DNA of 5,723 bases from assembly GCA_021805485.1 (NCBI GenBank), contig JAJZFF010000155.1, positions 1 through 5,723 of the forward strand, given 5' to 3'. The notes under the pieces were generated by a model, which had not been told where the DNA came from, searched no databases, and saw only the letters and a program-made list of their open reading frames with translations. Below are positions 1-5,723 of this stretch, piece by piece (position 1 is the stretch's first letter; each line of letters opens with the position of its first letter). The translations under genes were made by a program, and so were the position numbers. This DNA comes from Pseudomonadota bacterium (lineage in GTDB: Bacteria > Pseudomonadota > Alphaproteobacteria > Acetobacterales > Acetobacteraceae).

Positions 1-291
1 GTAATGCCCGTAATACAGCACGGTCGGCGCATCCGGCCCGGCCTTGTGATGCGTCGCGATCACGCCGGGCAGGCCCCTGGTCTCCGACAGCCGTGCGGCG
101 AATCCCATCCCCGCGAGCAGGTCGCGCATATGTGAAGCGGCGCGCAGGCAATCCGCCCGGTGCGGCGAGGTTTCGGTCAGCCCCTGCGCGCTGATCGAGG
201 GAATCCGCAACAGCTCGAACCAGCGCCCGCGCGCGCTGTCGAGATGGGCGTCGATATGGGCGAGAACGTCGTCGATCCTGCTGGTGCTCAT
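1..291 (-). CDS. M20-family metallopeptidase (dipeptidase-like), N-terminal part only
   Basis: The 97 codons visible, starting with ATG at 291-289, read MSTSRIDDVLAHIDAHL at the N-terminus. They continue through a typical M20 lead-in (WFELLRIPSIS at about residues 29-39) and end in VLYYGHY at the window edge. In M20/M25/M40 exopeptidases this strand is followed by Asp, and its His (here H96) is a zinc ligand, so the cut falls just before the D of the GHYD motif. The family hydrolyses dipeptides or N-acyl amino acids in the cytoplasm with two zinc ions; the substrate cannot be told from this fragment. The start is supported by a GAGGGA ribosome binding site six bases upstream. The gene follows the carbinolamine dehydratase after 65 bases on the same strand and may be the last visible member of that operon or have its own promoter. 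Family assignment is confident; the subfamily (dipeptidase versus deacylase) is inferred. Confidence 0.85.
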   Translation of the reverse strand, partial: MSTSRIDDVLAHIDAHLDSARGRWFELLRIPSISAQGLTETSPHRADCLRAASHMRDLLAGMGFAARLSETRGLPGVIATHHKAGPDAPTVLYYGHY

Positions 292-297
292 CGAATG

Positions 298-303
298 TCC
301 CTC
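298..303 (-). promoter_or_regulatory. Ribosome binding site of the M20 peptidase
   Basis: On the minus strand this reads GAGGGA, six bases before the ATG at 291. It settles the start of the partial peptidase gene. Confidence 0.7.
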
Positions 304-309
304 TGTTGG

Positions 310-340
310 CGGCACGACGATAGGGGAGGGCGGCGTGCCG
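310..340. repeat. Inverted repeat in the dehydratase-peptidase gap
   Basis: CGGCACG (310-316) and CGTGCCG (334-340) are perfect 7-base inverted arms around a 17-base loop. They lie in the 65-base gap before the M20 peptidase. There is no T-run after the arms on either strand, so this is not a classical intrinsic terminator. It could be an operator, an mRNA stem between two cistrons, or chance in a GC-rich gap. Confidence 0.3.
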
Positions 341-356
341 GAAAAGACAGCGGCGC

Positions 357-644
357 TCAAGCCAGCCCGTCGATCGCCTCCGCGAGGCGGATATCGCGCG
401 CCGAAAGCCCCCCCGCGTCATGGGTCGACAGCAGGATCGTCACGCGATTGTAGACATTCGACCATTCCGGGTGATGGTCGTGCTTCTCCGCGAGCAGCGC
501 CACCCGCGTCATGAACGCGAAGGCCTCGGAGAAATCGGCGAAGGCGAAGCGCCGTTCGATCGCGTCGCGGTCCTTCGCCAGCGACCATTCCGGCAAGAGG
601 TCGACAAGGGCGGCGCGTTCGGCATCGGTCAGGCGGGGGATCAT
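357..644 (-). CDS. phhB: Pterin-4a-carbinolamine dehydratase (PCD/DCoH family)
   Basis: The 95-residue protein has the usual length for single-domain bacterial carbinolamine dehydratases. It fits the family active-site pattern exactly: E53, H57-H58-P59, Y65, H75 and D84, in the arrangement E-x3-H-H-P-x5-Y-x9-H-x8-D. The enzyme dehydrates 4a-hydroxytetrahydropterin to quinonoid dihydropterin, recycling the pterin cofactor of aromatic amino acid hydroxylases. In many bacteria without such a hydroxylase its role is less clear, and links to molybdopterin or folate metabolism have been proposed. The ATG at 644-642 overlaps the TGA of the upstream glycosylase gene by four bases (ATGA). It is preceded by AAGGAG (657-652, minus strand) with a seven-base spacer, so the start is firm and translation is probably coupled. 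The stop is TGA at 359-357. No phenylalanine hydroxylase gene is visible here. Confidence 0.93.
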
Positions 645-1279
645 GTCGTGTCTCCTTGCTCCGAGAGGGCGGCGGCGAAGGCGGCGCGCAGGGCGGGGAT
701 CACCTCGGTCTCGAACCAGGGCCGCCGCGCCGCCCAGGCCCGTGTCCGCCAGGAGGGATGCGGCAGCGGAAACCGCGAGGGCAGATAGGCTGCGAACCCC
801 CGCACCCGCTCCTCCATCGCCCCCTTGCCGAGATGATAGAGAATCGCGTGGCTGCCGACCAGCAGCGTGAGGCGGATCGCCGGCATCGCCGCGCGCAGCC
901 GCCCCTGCCAGAGCCTGCCGCATTCCGGCCGCGGCGGGGCGTCGCCGCCGCGCGCCAGCCGTCCCGGATAGCACAGCCCCATCGGCACGATCGCGATCCG
1001 GCTTTCGTCGTAGAACGTGGCCCGGTCGATGCCGAGCCAGTCGCGCAGCCGGTCGCCCGAGGGATCGTTCCAGGGAATCCCGCTCGCGTGAACCTTCGTC
1101 CCCGGCGCCTGCCCGACGATCAGCACGCGCGCCGTGGCCGAGATGCGGAACACCGGGCGCGGGCCCAGCGGCAACGACGCGGCGCAGACCGTGCAGGCGC
1201 GCGCCGCCGCGGCGACGTCGTCGATCGTCTCGCCCGCCGTCGCGCCGGCCCCGCCCGCCACGACGGGGTCGGGGATCAT
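641..1279 (-). CDS. Uracil-DNA glycosylase superfamily protein, probable 4Fe-4S type
   Basis: The 212 residues (numbered from the ATG at 1279) carry glycosylase superfamily landmarks. These are the water-activating loop region VGQAPG (55-60), a PWNDPSG segment (69-75), a central strand LLVGSHA (139-145) and a late HPS motif (174-176), corresponding to the DNA-intercalating loop. Four cysteines, C29, C32, C103 and C120, sit in a CxxC, about 70 residues, C, 16 residues, C pattern, much like the iron-sulfur ligands of family 4 enzymes. The expected role is excision of uracil or another damaged base. However, the first motif reads GQAPG rather than the GEAPG of family 4, so activity on uracil is not assured. 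The gene starts two bases after the GST stop. A GTG at 1285 would give a 4-base GTGA overlap and two more residues, but the GAGA about seven bases upstream favours the ATG. Its TGA overlaps the dehydratase ATG. Confidence 0.82.
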
Positions 1280-1281
1280 GG

Positions 1282-1941
1282 TCACGTCTCGTATCGGGCG
1301 ATCTTCCAGTCGTCCGGCTCCGCGGCGGCATCCCGGTACCAGGCATCGACCAGCTCATGCGCCCGAATGGCGGCGAGATAGGCTTCGGTCGTGGCCGTAA
1401 CCTTCGGCCGGTAGGTCAGCAGCCGCGAGACCACCGGCGCATACATCGCATCCGCCCCGGTCAGCGCCGCGCCGAACAGGAACGGCCCGCCGGCGCCGAA
1501 GCGCTTGCGCGTCTCCGCCCAGATCGCCTCGATCCGGTCGAGATCGGCGCGCACCGCCGGCGCCGGCTCGGCGGGCTCCAGCGTGCGCGTGCAGTTCATC
1601 GGCATGGCGAGGCGGAGTTCGCGGAATCCGCCATGCATCTCGGCGGCGATGGCGCGCGCATGGGCGCGGGCGATGCGCGCCGCCGGCCAGATCTGCGGCG
1701 CGATCTCGGCGCAATACTCGATGATGGCGAGACTGTCCCAGACCCGCGCCCCCTCGTGTTCGAGGAACGGCACCATGCCCGAGGGCGAGACGGCCTTGAC
1801 CGCCGGCGTGTGCCCGCCCGCCAGCGGGATCACCCGCTCCTCCACCGCGAGGCCGGCAAGGCGCACGGCCAGCCACCCGCGCAACGACCACGAGGAATAG
1901 CGGCGGCTGCCGATATAGAGGACCGATGAGTTGTCATTCAT
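1282..1941 (-). CDS. Glutathione S-transferase family protein
   Basis: The 219-residue protein has the canonical two-domain plan. An N-terminal thioredoxin fold (about 5-82) holds [11 protein letters not shown] (14-24), with serines in the usual catalytic position, a cis-proline at V57-P58, and the glutathione gamma-glutamyl contact D69-S70 followed by [10 protein letters not shown] helical C-terminal domain (about 90-215) has the N-capping box T161-x-x-D164. The family conjugates or reduces electrophiles with glutathione in the cytoplasm; the specific substrate cannot be read from the sequence. The ATG at 1941 lies nine bases after the esterase TAA, with no evident Shine-Dalgarno sequence, so it probably depends on translational coupling. 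The TGA at 1284-1282 is two bases before the chosen glycosylase ATG. Placement between an esterase and a repair-type glycosylase is compatible with a general detoxification role, but that is only inference. Confidence 0.9.
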
Positions 1942-1950
1942 GATTGACGA

Positions 1951-2832
1951 TTAGCCCGGATGCAGCCGCCCCGCCATATCGGGCGCCCGTCCGCCGGCAT
2001 CGCGCGCCCCGCCCGGCGGCGCCGCGGTGCGGCCGATGAACGAGGCGATATCCCGCCAGACCGGCGGCATCAGCCCGAAGCTCGGCAGCACCGAGAGCAG
2101 CAGCCGGACATGCGAGAGCCGTTCGTAAATCCGCGTGTCCACCGTCGCGCCGGCCTCGCGCAGCCGGGCCGCCAGCGCCGCGGTGTTGGCCGGCGCCACC
2201 AGCCGGTCCCGCGCGCCGGTGATCAGCAGCGACGGCGGGGCGGCGGGGCTCACATGGCTGATCGGCTGACAGACCGGATCATCGGCGAAGCGGTCGAAGA
2301 TGCGGCGATAGACCGGCCCGGTCATCGGCAGGAAATCATACGGCCCCGCGAGCCCGATGGCGCCGGCGAGCGCCGACGGCGTCACCCCCTCGGCGCCGAG
2401 ATACCCTTCCGCCAGAGCGAGCATCATCGCGAGATAGGCCCCGGCGGAGTGCCCGGCGACGAACACCGCCCGGCCATCGCCGCCGAATTGCCATGCATGG
2501 CGGAGCATGAAGGCGGTCGCCCGTGCCGCGTCGTGAATGAACGCCGGGTAGCGGACCTCCGGGTAGAGCCGGTAGTCGGGCACCGCGACGACCAGGCCGA
2601 GCCGGGCCAGCGCGCGGCCGAGAAACGCATATTCGCCCCGCGCGCCGGTCTGCCACGAACCGCCATAGAAGAATACGACGACGGGCAGAAGGCCGCCGCC
2701 CGCGCGGGCCGGCCGATGGATGTCGAGCCGGTCGCGCACGCCCTCGCCGAAGGCGACATCCCGTGTCGTGACCGTGCCGAACCGCGGCACAGCGCGGTTC
2801 AGCAGGTCGATCGGCGTCGGCAATGCTGTCAT
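1951..2832 (-). CDS. Alpha/beta-hydrolase fold esterase (carboxylesterase/lipase-like)
   Basis: The 293-residue protein starts MTALPTPIDLL. It has the hydrolase fold in order: strand and oxyanion segment VVVFFYGGSW (51-60), VAVPDYRLYPE (82-92), nucleophile elbow GHSAG with S129, an acid at D209 in TGARDRLVAP, and the His at H241 in ERLSHVRL. The oxyanion segment and the YRLYPE motif are typical of the COG0657-like esterase group, which includes BD-FAE-type feruloyl esterases. The natural ester is unknown. There is no signal peptide, so it is probably cytoplasmic. The frame stays open upstream to 3075, but that extension is Arg/Cys-rich, low in hydrophobic core, and crosses the divergent promoter region, so the ATG at 2832 was preferred. 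No Shine-Dalgarno precedes it, and a weak -10-like box ends six bases upstream, so a leaderless mRNA is possible. The C-terminal tail after about residue 268 is Gly/Pro/Arg-rich and probably disordered. It is the first gene of the minus-strand operon. Confidence 0.88.
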   Translation of the reverse strand: MTALPTPIDLLNRAVPRFGTVTTRDVAFGEGVRDRLDIHRPARAGGGLLPVVVFFYGGSWQTGARGEYAFLGRALARLGLVVAVPDYRLYPEVRYPAFIHDAARATAFMLRHAWQFGGDGRAVFVAGHSAGAYLAMMLALAEGYLGAEGVTPSALAGAIGLAGPYDFLPMTGPVYRRIFDRFADDPVCQPISHVSPAAPPSLLITGARDRLVAPANTAALAARLREAGATVDTRIYERLSHVRLLLSVLPSFGLMPPVWRDIASFIGRTAAPPGGARDAGGRAPDMAGRLHPG

Positions 2833-2838
2833 GTAACG

Positions 2839-2866
2839 GATATGGCGGGCCGTTTCTGCCCGGCAA
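2839..2866 (-). promoter_or_regulatory. Candidate esterase operon promoter
   Basis: On the minus strand TTGCCG (2866-2861) and CATATC (2844-2839) are separated by 16 bases. They match the sigma-70 consensus at 4/6 and 3/6 positions. The -10 box ends six bases before the esterase ATG, so transcription would begin at or next to the start codon. This would agree with the absence of a ribosome binding site. The matches are weak and the call is tentative. Confidence 0.25.
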
Positions 2867-2895
2867 TATATGCCGGTCCGGCAAAATCTGCCGCA
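2860..2895. promoter_or_regulatory. Two tandem 18-bp dyads in the divergent intergenic region
   Basis: The first unit, CCGGCA-ATATA-TGCCGG (2860-2876), is a perfect palindrome with a 5-base AT centre. The second, CGGCA-AAATC-TGCCG (2879-2893), has the same plan with 5-base arms. The half-sites repeat exactly 18 bases apart (CGGCA at 2861 and 2879; TGCCG at 2871 and 2889). A further TGCCG lies at 2900. The AT-rich centres stand out from GC-rich surroundings. The site lies 28 bases upstream of the esterase start and overlaps its candidate -35 box. This is the look of a tandem operator for a dimeric repressor or activator, but the regulator cannot be named from the sequence. Confidence 0.45.
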
Positions 2896-3023
2896 TGCGT
2901 GCCGCGTCCATCCCGCATTCGCGCCGGAACACCGCCGGGAAATCTGGCACGCGAGATGCATCCACATCCGTCGAGGGCTTCGGGCGGACGGGCGCAGTCC
3001 CGCCGGCCGCGCACCCGGCCACG

Positions 3024-3030
3024 AAAGGAG
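3024..3030 (+). promoter_or_regulatory. Strong ribosome binding site of the 79-residue ORF
   Basis: AAAGGAG lies seven bases before the ATG at 3038. It is the best Shine-Dalgarno match on the plus strand in this window. It decides the start against a longer in-frame reading from 2870, whose extra 56 residues are Arg/His-rich and look non-coding. Confidence 0.8.
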
Positions 3031-3037
3031 TTCGCGC

Positions 3038-3277
3038 ATGATCATCCACAATCTCGCCGCCGCGGCGCAGCCCATCGCCTATGCCGGCGGCATCGCGTCG
3101 TCGCACCGTCCCGGATTCGGCGCCACGCTGCAGGCGACGCTCGCCAGCCTGCAGGCAACGCAGGCCGGCACCTCCGCCGTCCTCAACGGCATCGGCCCGG
3201 CCCAGGCGCTGCCCGGCGCCCAGAGCAGCACCACGCACCATCACCACCAGGCGCCGGCGATCCCTGGCCTCGGCTGA
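3038..3277 (+). CDS. Small hypothetical protein, Ala/Gln-rich with a His4 cluster
   Basis: I do not recognise this 79-residue protein. It starts MIIHNLAAAAQPIAYAG and contains no Asp, Glu, Lys, Cys or Trp. Its only charged side chain apart from six histidines is R24. Residues 28-50 form a likely helix with a repeated LQAT (31-34 and 38-41) seven residues apart. A Ser/Thr-flanked run of four His follows at 67-70, then a Pro/Gly tail (APAIPGLG). There is no signal peptide or clear membrane segment. The His run could bind nickel, zinc or copper, but it could also be simple low complexity. Evidence that it is a real gene is the AAAGGAG site at ideal spacing and a compact frame ending in TGA at 3275-3277, 48 bases before folP on the same strand. 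It might be co-transcribed with folP or stand alone. No function is proposed. Confidence 0.6.
   Translation: MIIHNLAAAAQPIAYAGGIASSHRPGFGATLQATLASLQATQAGTSAVLNGIGPAQALPGAQSSTTHHHHQAPAIPGLG
3128..3161 (+). repeat. Direct repeat within the small ORF, period 21
   Basis: CTGCAGGCGACGC (3128-3140) and CTGCAGGCAACGC (3149-3161) match at 12 of 13 bases and are 21 bases apart. They encode the two LQAT units of the small protein. The period of exactly seven codons suggests a short internal duplication that adds two helical turns. Confidence 0.6.
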
Positions 3278-3292
3278 TCGAAGGGCGGATTT

Positions 3293-3322
3293 GGCCGAAG
3301 CCGCGTTTGCGGCTAATCGGCC
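3293..3322 (+). promoter_or_regulatory. Hairpin immediately before the folP start codon
   Basis: GGCCGA+AGCCGC (3293-3304) pairs with GCGGCT (3309-3314) and TCGGCC (3317-3322). This gives 12 base pairs, a GTTT loop and a 2-base AA bulge. The stem ends three bases before the folP ATG at 3326 and covers the whole region where a ribosome binding site should be; no Shine-Dalgarno-like sequence is seen there. No T-run follows, so it does not look like an intrinsic terminator. It could limit folP translation, separate folP from the small ORF upstream, or be a protein or ligand target. Structure is seen in the sequence; function is inferred. Confidence 0.55.
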
Positions 3323-3325
3323 CGC

Positions 3326-4162
3326 ATGACTGACGTCGCCGCATCCGGCTGGGCGGGGTTCGACCTCGCCCGGCCCCTCGTCATGGGCATCCTGAACGCC
3401 ACGCCCGACAGTTTTTCGGGCGGCGGCGCGACGCAAGGCCCCTCGGCCCTGATCGAAACCGGGCTCGCCATGCGCGCGGCCGGCGCCGCGATCATCGATG
3501 TCGGCGGCGAAAGCACCCGCCCCGGCGCCGCCGTGGTGCCGCCCGACATCGAGATCGCCCGCATCGTGCCGGTCATCGGCGGCCTCGCCCGGGACGGCGC
3601 GACCGTCTCGGTCGACACGCGGAACGCCGCCACCATGCGCGCCGCCCTCGATGCCGGGGCGCGCATCGTCAACGACGTCTCCGGCCTCCGCCACGATCCC
3701 GCCGCCGCGCCGCTGGTCGCCGCCGCCGCCTGCCCCGTCATCCTGATGCACATGCGCGGCACCCCGGCGACGATGAGCGCGCAGGCGGTCTATGACGATG
3801 TCGTCGCCGATGTCCTCGCCGAACTCGCGGCCACCCGCGACGCCGCCCTTGCCGCCGGCATCGCGCCCGCCGCCATCGCGCTCGATCCCGGCTTCGGCTT
3901 CGCCAAGCGCGGCGCGCAGAACGTGGCGCTGCTGCGCGCCCTGCCATCCTTCCGCGCGCTCGGCCATCCGGTCCTCGCCGGCGTCTCGCGCAAGCGCTTC
4001 ATCGGCGAACTCGCCGACGAGCCCGACCCCGCCCGCCGCGATCCCGGCTCCATCGCCGCCGCCCTGTTCGCGGCGGGGCGGGGGGCGGCGATCCTCCGCG
4101 TCCACGACGTGCCCGGCACGGTGCAGGCGCTGCGCGTCTGGCAGGCCCTCGCCGATGCCTGA
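3326..4162 (+). CDS. folP: Dihydropteroate synthase
   Basis: FolP condenses p-aminobenzoate with dihydropterin pyrophosphate to make 7,8-dihydropteroate in folate synthesis; it is the sulfonamide target. At 278 residues it matches the usual length (E. coli 282). The TIM-barrel motifs appear in order: GILNATPDSFSGGG (21-34, with N24), IIDVGGESTRPGA (56-68), VSVDTRN (94-100, D97), IVNDVSG (114-120, N116), VILMHMRGTP (138-147), ALDPGFGFAKR (185-195), AGVSRKRF (218-225, K223) and ILRVHDV (256-262, R258 and H260). Residues F30 and P66 are the normal ones at positions tied to sulfonamide resistance, so a sensitive-type enzyme is expected. An in-frame TAA at 3314-3316 fixes ATG 3326 as the only ATG/GTG/TTG start. 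It lacks a ribosome binding site and lies directly behind a 12-bp hairpin. glmM follows after 75 bases. Confidence 0.97.
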   Translation: MTDVAASGWAGFDLARPLVMGILNATPDSFSGGGATQGPSALIETGLAMRAAGAAIIDVGGESTRPGAAVVPPDIEIARIVPVIGGLARDGATVSVDTRNAATMRAALDAGARIVNDVSGLRHDPAAAPLVAAAACPVILMHMRGTPATMSAQAVYDDVVADVLAELAATRDAALAAGIAPAAIALDPGFGFAKRGAQNVALLRALPSFRALGHPVLAGVSRKRFIGELADEPDPARRDPGSIAAALFAAGRGAAILRVHDVPGTVQALRVWQALADA

Positions 4163-4163
4163 C

Positions 4164-4192
4164 TGGACCGTGAGGCCGTCTCTTGGGATATT
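4164..4192 (+). promoter_or_regulatory. Candidate internal promoter before glmM
   Basis: TGGACC (4164-4169) and GATATT (4187-4192) are 17 bases apart and each match the sigma-70 consensus at 4 of 6 positions. They lie in the 75-base folP-glmM gap, and GATATT is part of the only AT-leaning patch there. An independent supply of glmM would make sense for an essential envelope gene, but the evidence is only this weak match. Confidence 0.3.
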
Positions 4193-4237
4193 GGGCGCGC
4201 CGGCCCGGCCCACGCCACAGCAAGGTTTCGATCCGCG

Positions 4238-5608
<1,371 letters not shown>

Positions 5609-5616
5609 GCGCGGCG

Positions 5617-5723
5617 ATGGACTGGTTCCGGGTTCTCGCCATCGGCGGCTCGGACAGCGGCGGCGGCGCCGGCATCGAGGCCGACGTCAAGACGATCACC
5701 GCCCTGGGCGGCTACGCGATGAC
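5617..5723 (+). CDS. thiD: Hydroxymethylpyrimidine/phosphomethylpyrimidine kinase, N-terminal part
   Basis: The 35 codons visible read MDWFRVLAIGGSDSGGGAG and then IEADVKTITALGGYAM. GSDSGGGAGI (11-20) followed by AD-x-KT is the N-terminal signature of ThiD in the ribokinase superfamily. The enzyme phosphorylates hydroxymethylpyrimidine and then its monophosphate to give the pyrophosphate used in thiamine synthesis. The catalytic C-terminal half lies beyond the window. The ATG is eight bases after the glmM stop with no clear Shine-Dalgarno sequence, so translation is probably coupled to glmM. The signature is short but distinctive; the closest alternative is pyridoxal kinase of the same superfamily. 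Confidence 0.9.
   Translation, partial: MDWFRVLAIGGSDSGGGAGIEADVKTITALGGYAM

Noticed and set aside
160..1929. Several plus-strand frames of about 75-240 codons opposite the minus-strand operon.
   Set aside because: All are Arg/Pro/Gly-rich shadows of genes with clear family motifs on the other strand.
2870..3037. A longer start for the small plus-strand protein.
   Set aside because: The extra 56 residues are Arg/His-rich and look random, and the AAAGGAG site is positioned for the ATG at 3038.
2823..3041. A 72-codon plus-strand frame whose TGA overlaps the small ORF start (ATGA), which could be a leader peptide.
   Set aside because: It has no ribosome binding site, begins inside the esterase gene on the opposite strand, runs through the dyads and has unremarkable composition. 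The overlap is probably chance.
2833..3075. An 81-residue N-terminal extension of the esterase.
   Set aside because: The extension is Arg/Cys-rich, does not look like a signal peptide, overlaps the tandem dyads and would overlap the start of the small ORF. The hydrolase fold begins normally from the ATG at 2832.
3293..3322. The folP-proximal hairpin as a rho-independent terminator of the small ORF.
   Set aside because: There is no T-run after the stem on either strand, and it ends three bases before a start codon.
4192..4212. Short inverted repeat TGGGC/GCCCA in the folP-glmM gap.
   Set aside because: Only five pairs with an 11-base GC-rich loop; expected by chance at this base composition.

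Overview
The window is a GC-rich stretch of an alphaproteobacterial-type chromosome (around 70% GC by eye, with the third codon position almost always G or C). The order folP-glmM-thiD and the general style of the proteins fit Rhodospirillales, possibly an Acetobacteraceae relative such as Acidiphilium. That placement is inferred from gene order and remembered family resemblance, not from a search. There are no tRNAs, rRNAs, insertion sequences or CRISPR arrays, and nothing looks recently transferred.

Layout. Positions 1-2832 hold five closely packed genes on the minus strand. In transcription order they are an alpha/beta-hydrolase esterase (2832-1951), a glutathione S-transferase family protein (1941-1282), a uracil-DNA glycosylase superfamily protein with four cysteines (1279-641), a pterin-4a-carbinolamine dehydratase (644-357), and the start of an M20-family dipeptidase that runs off the left edge (291-1). 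The first four are separated by 9 nt, 2 nt and a 4-nt ATGA overlap, which is the architecture of one operon. The dipeptidase follows after 65 nt and has its own good ribosome binding site.

Positions 2833-3037 form a divergent intergenic region. It carries two 18-bp-spaced dyads just upstream of the esterase. Positions 3038-5723 are on the plus strand: a 79-residue His-containing hypothetical protein with a strong Shine-Dalgarno sequence, then folP (dihydropteroate synthase), glmM (phosphoglucosamine mutase) and the first 35 codons of thiD (hydroxymethylpyrimidine kinase). FolP belongs to folate synthesis, GlmM to the UDP-GlcNAc supply for peptidoglycan and LPS, and ThiD to thiamine synthesis. 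They form a housekeeping biosynthetic string, not a single pathway.

Most of the window is ordinary core genome. The points worth a second look are a strong hairpin that occupies the position where the folP ribosome binding site should be, the tandem dyads in the divergent promoter region, the small protein with no acidic residues, lysine or cysteine, and the probable Fe-S cysteine set in the glycosylase. I see no convincing evidence of a new multi-gene system.
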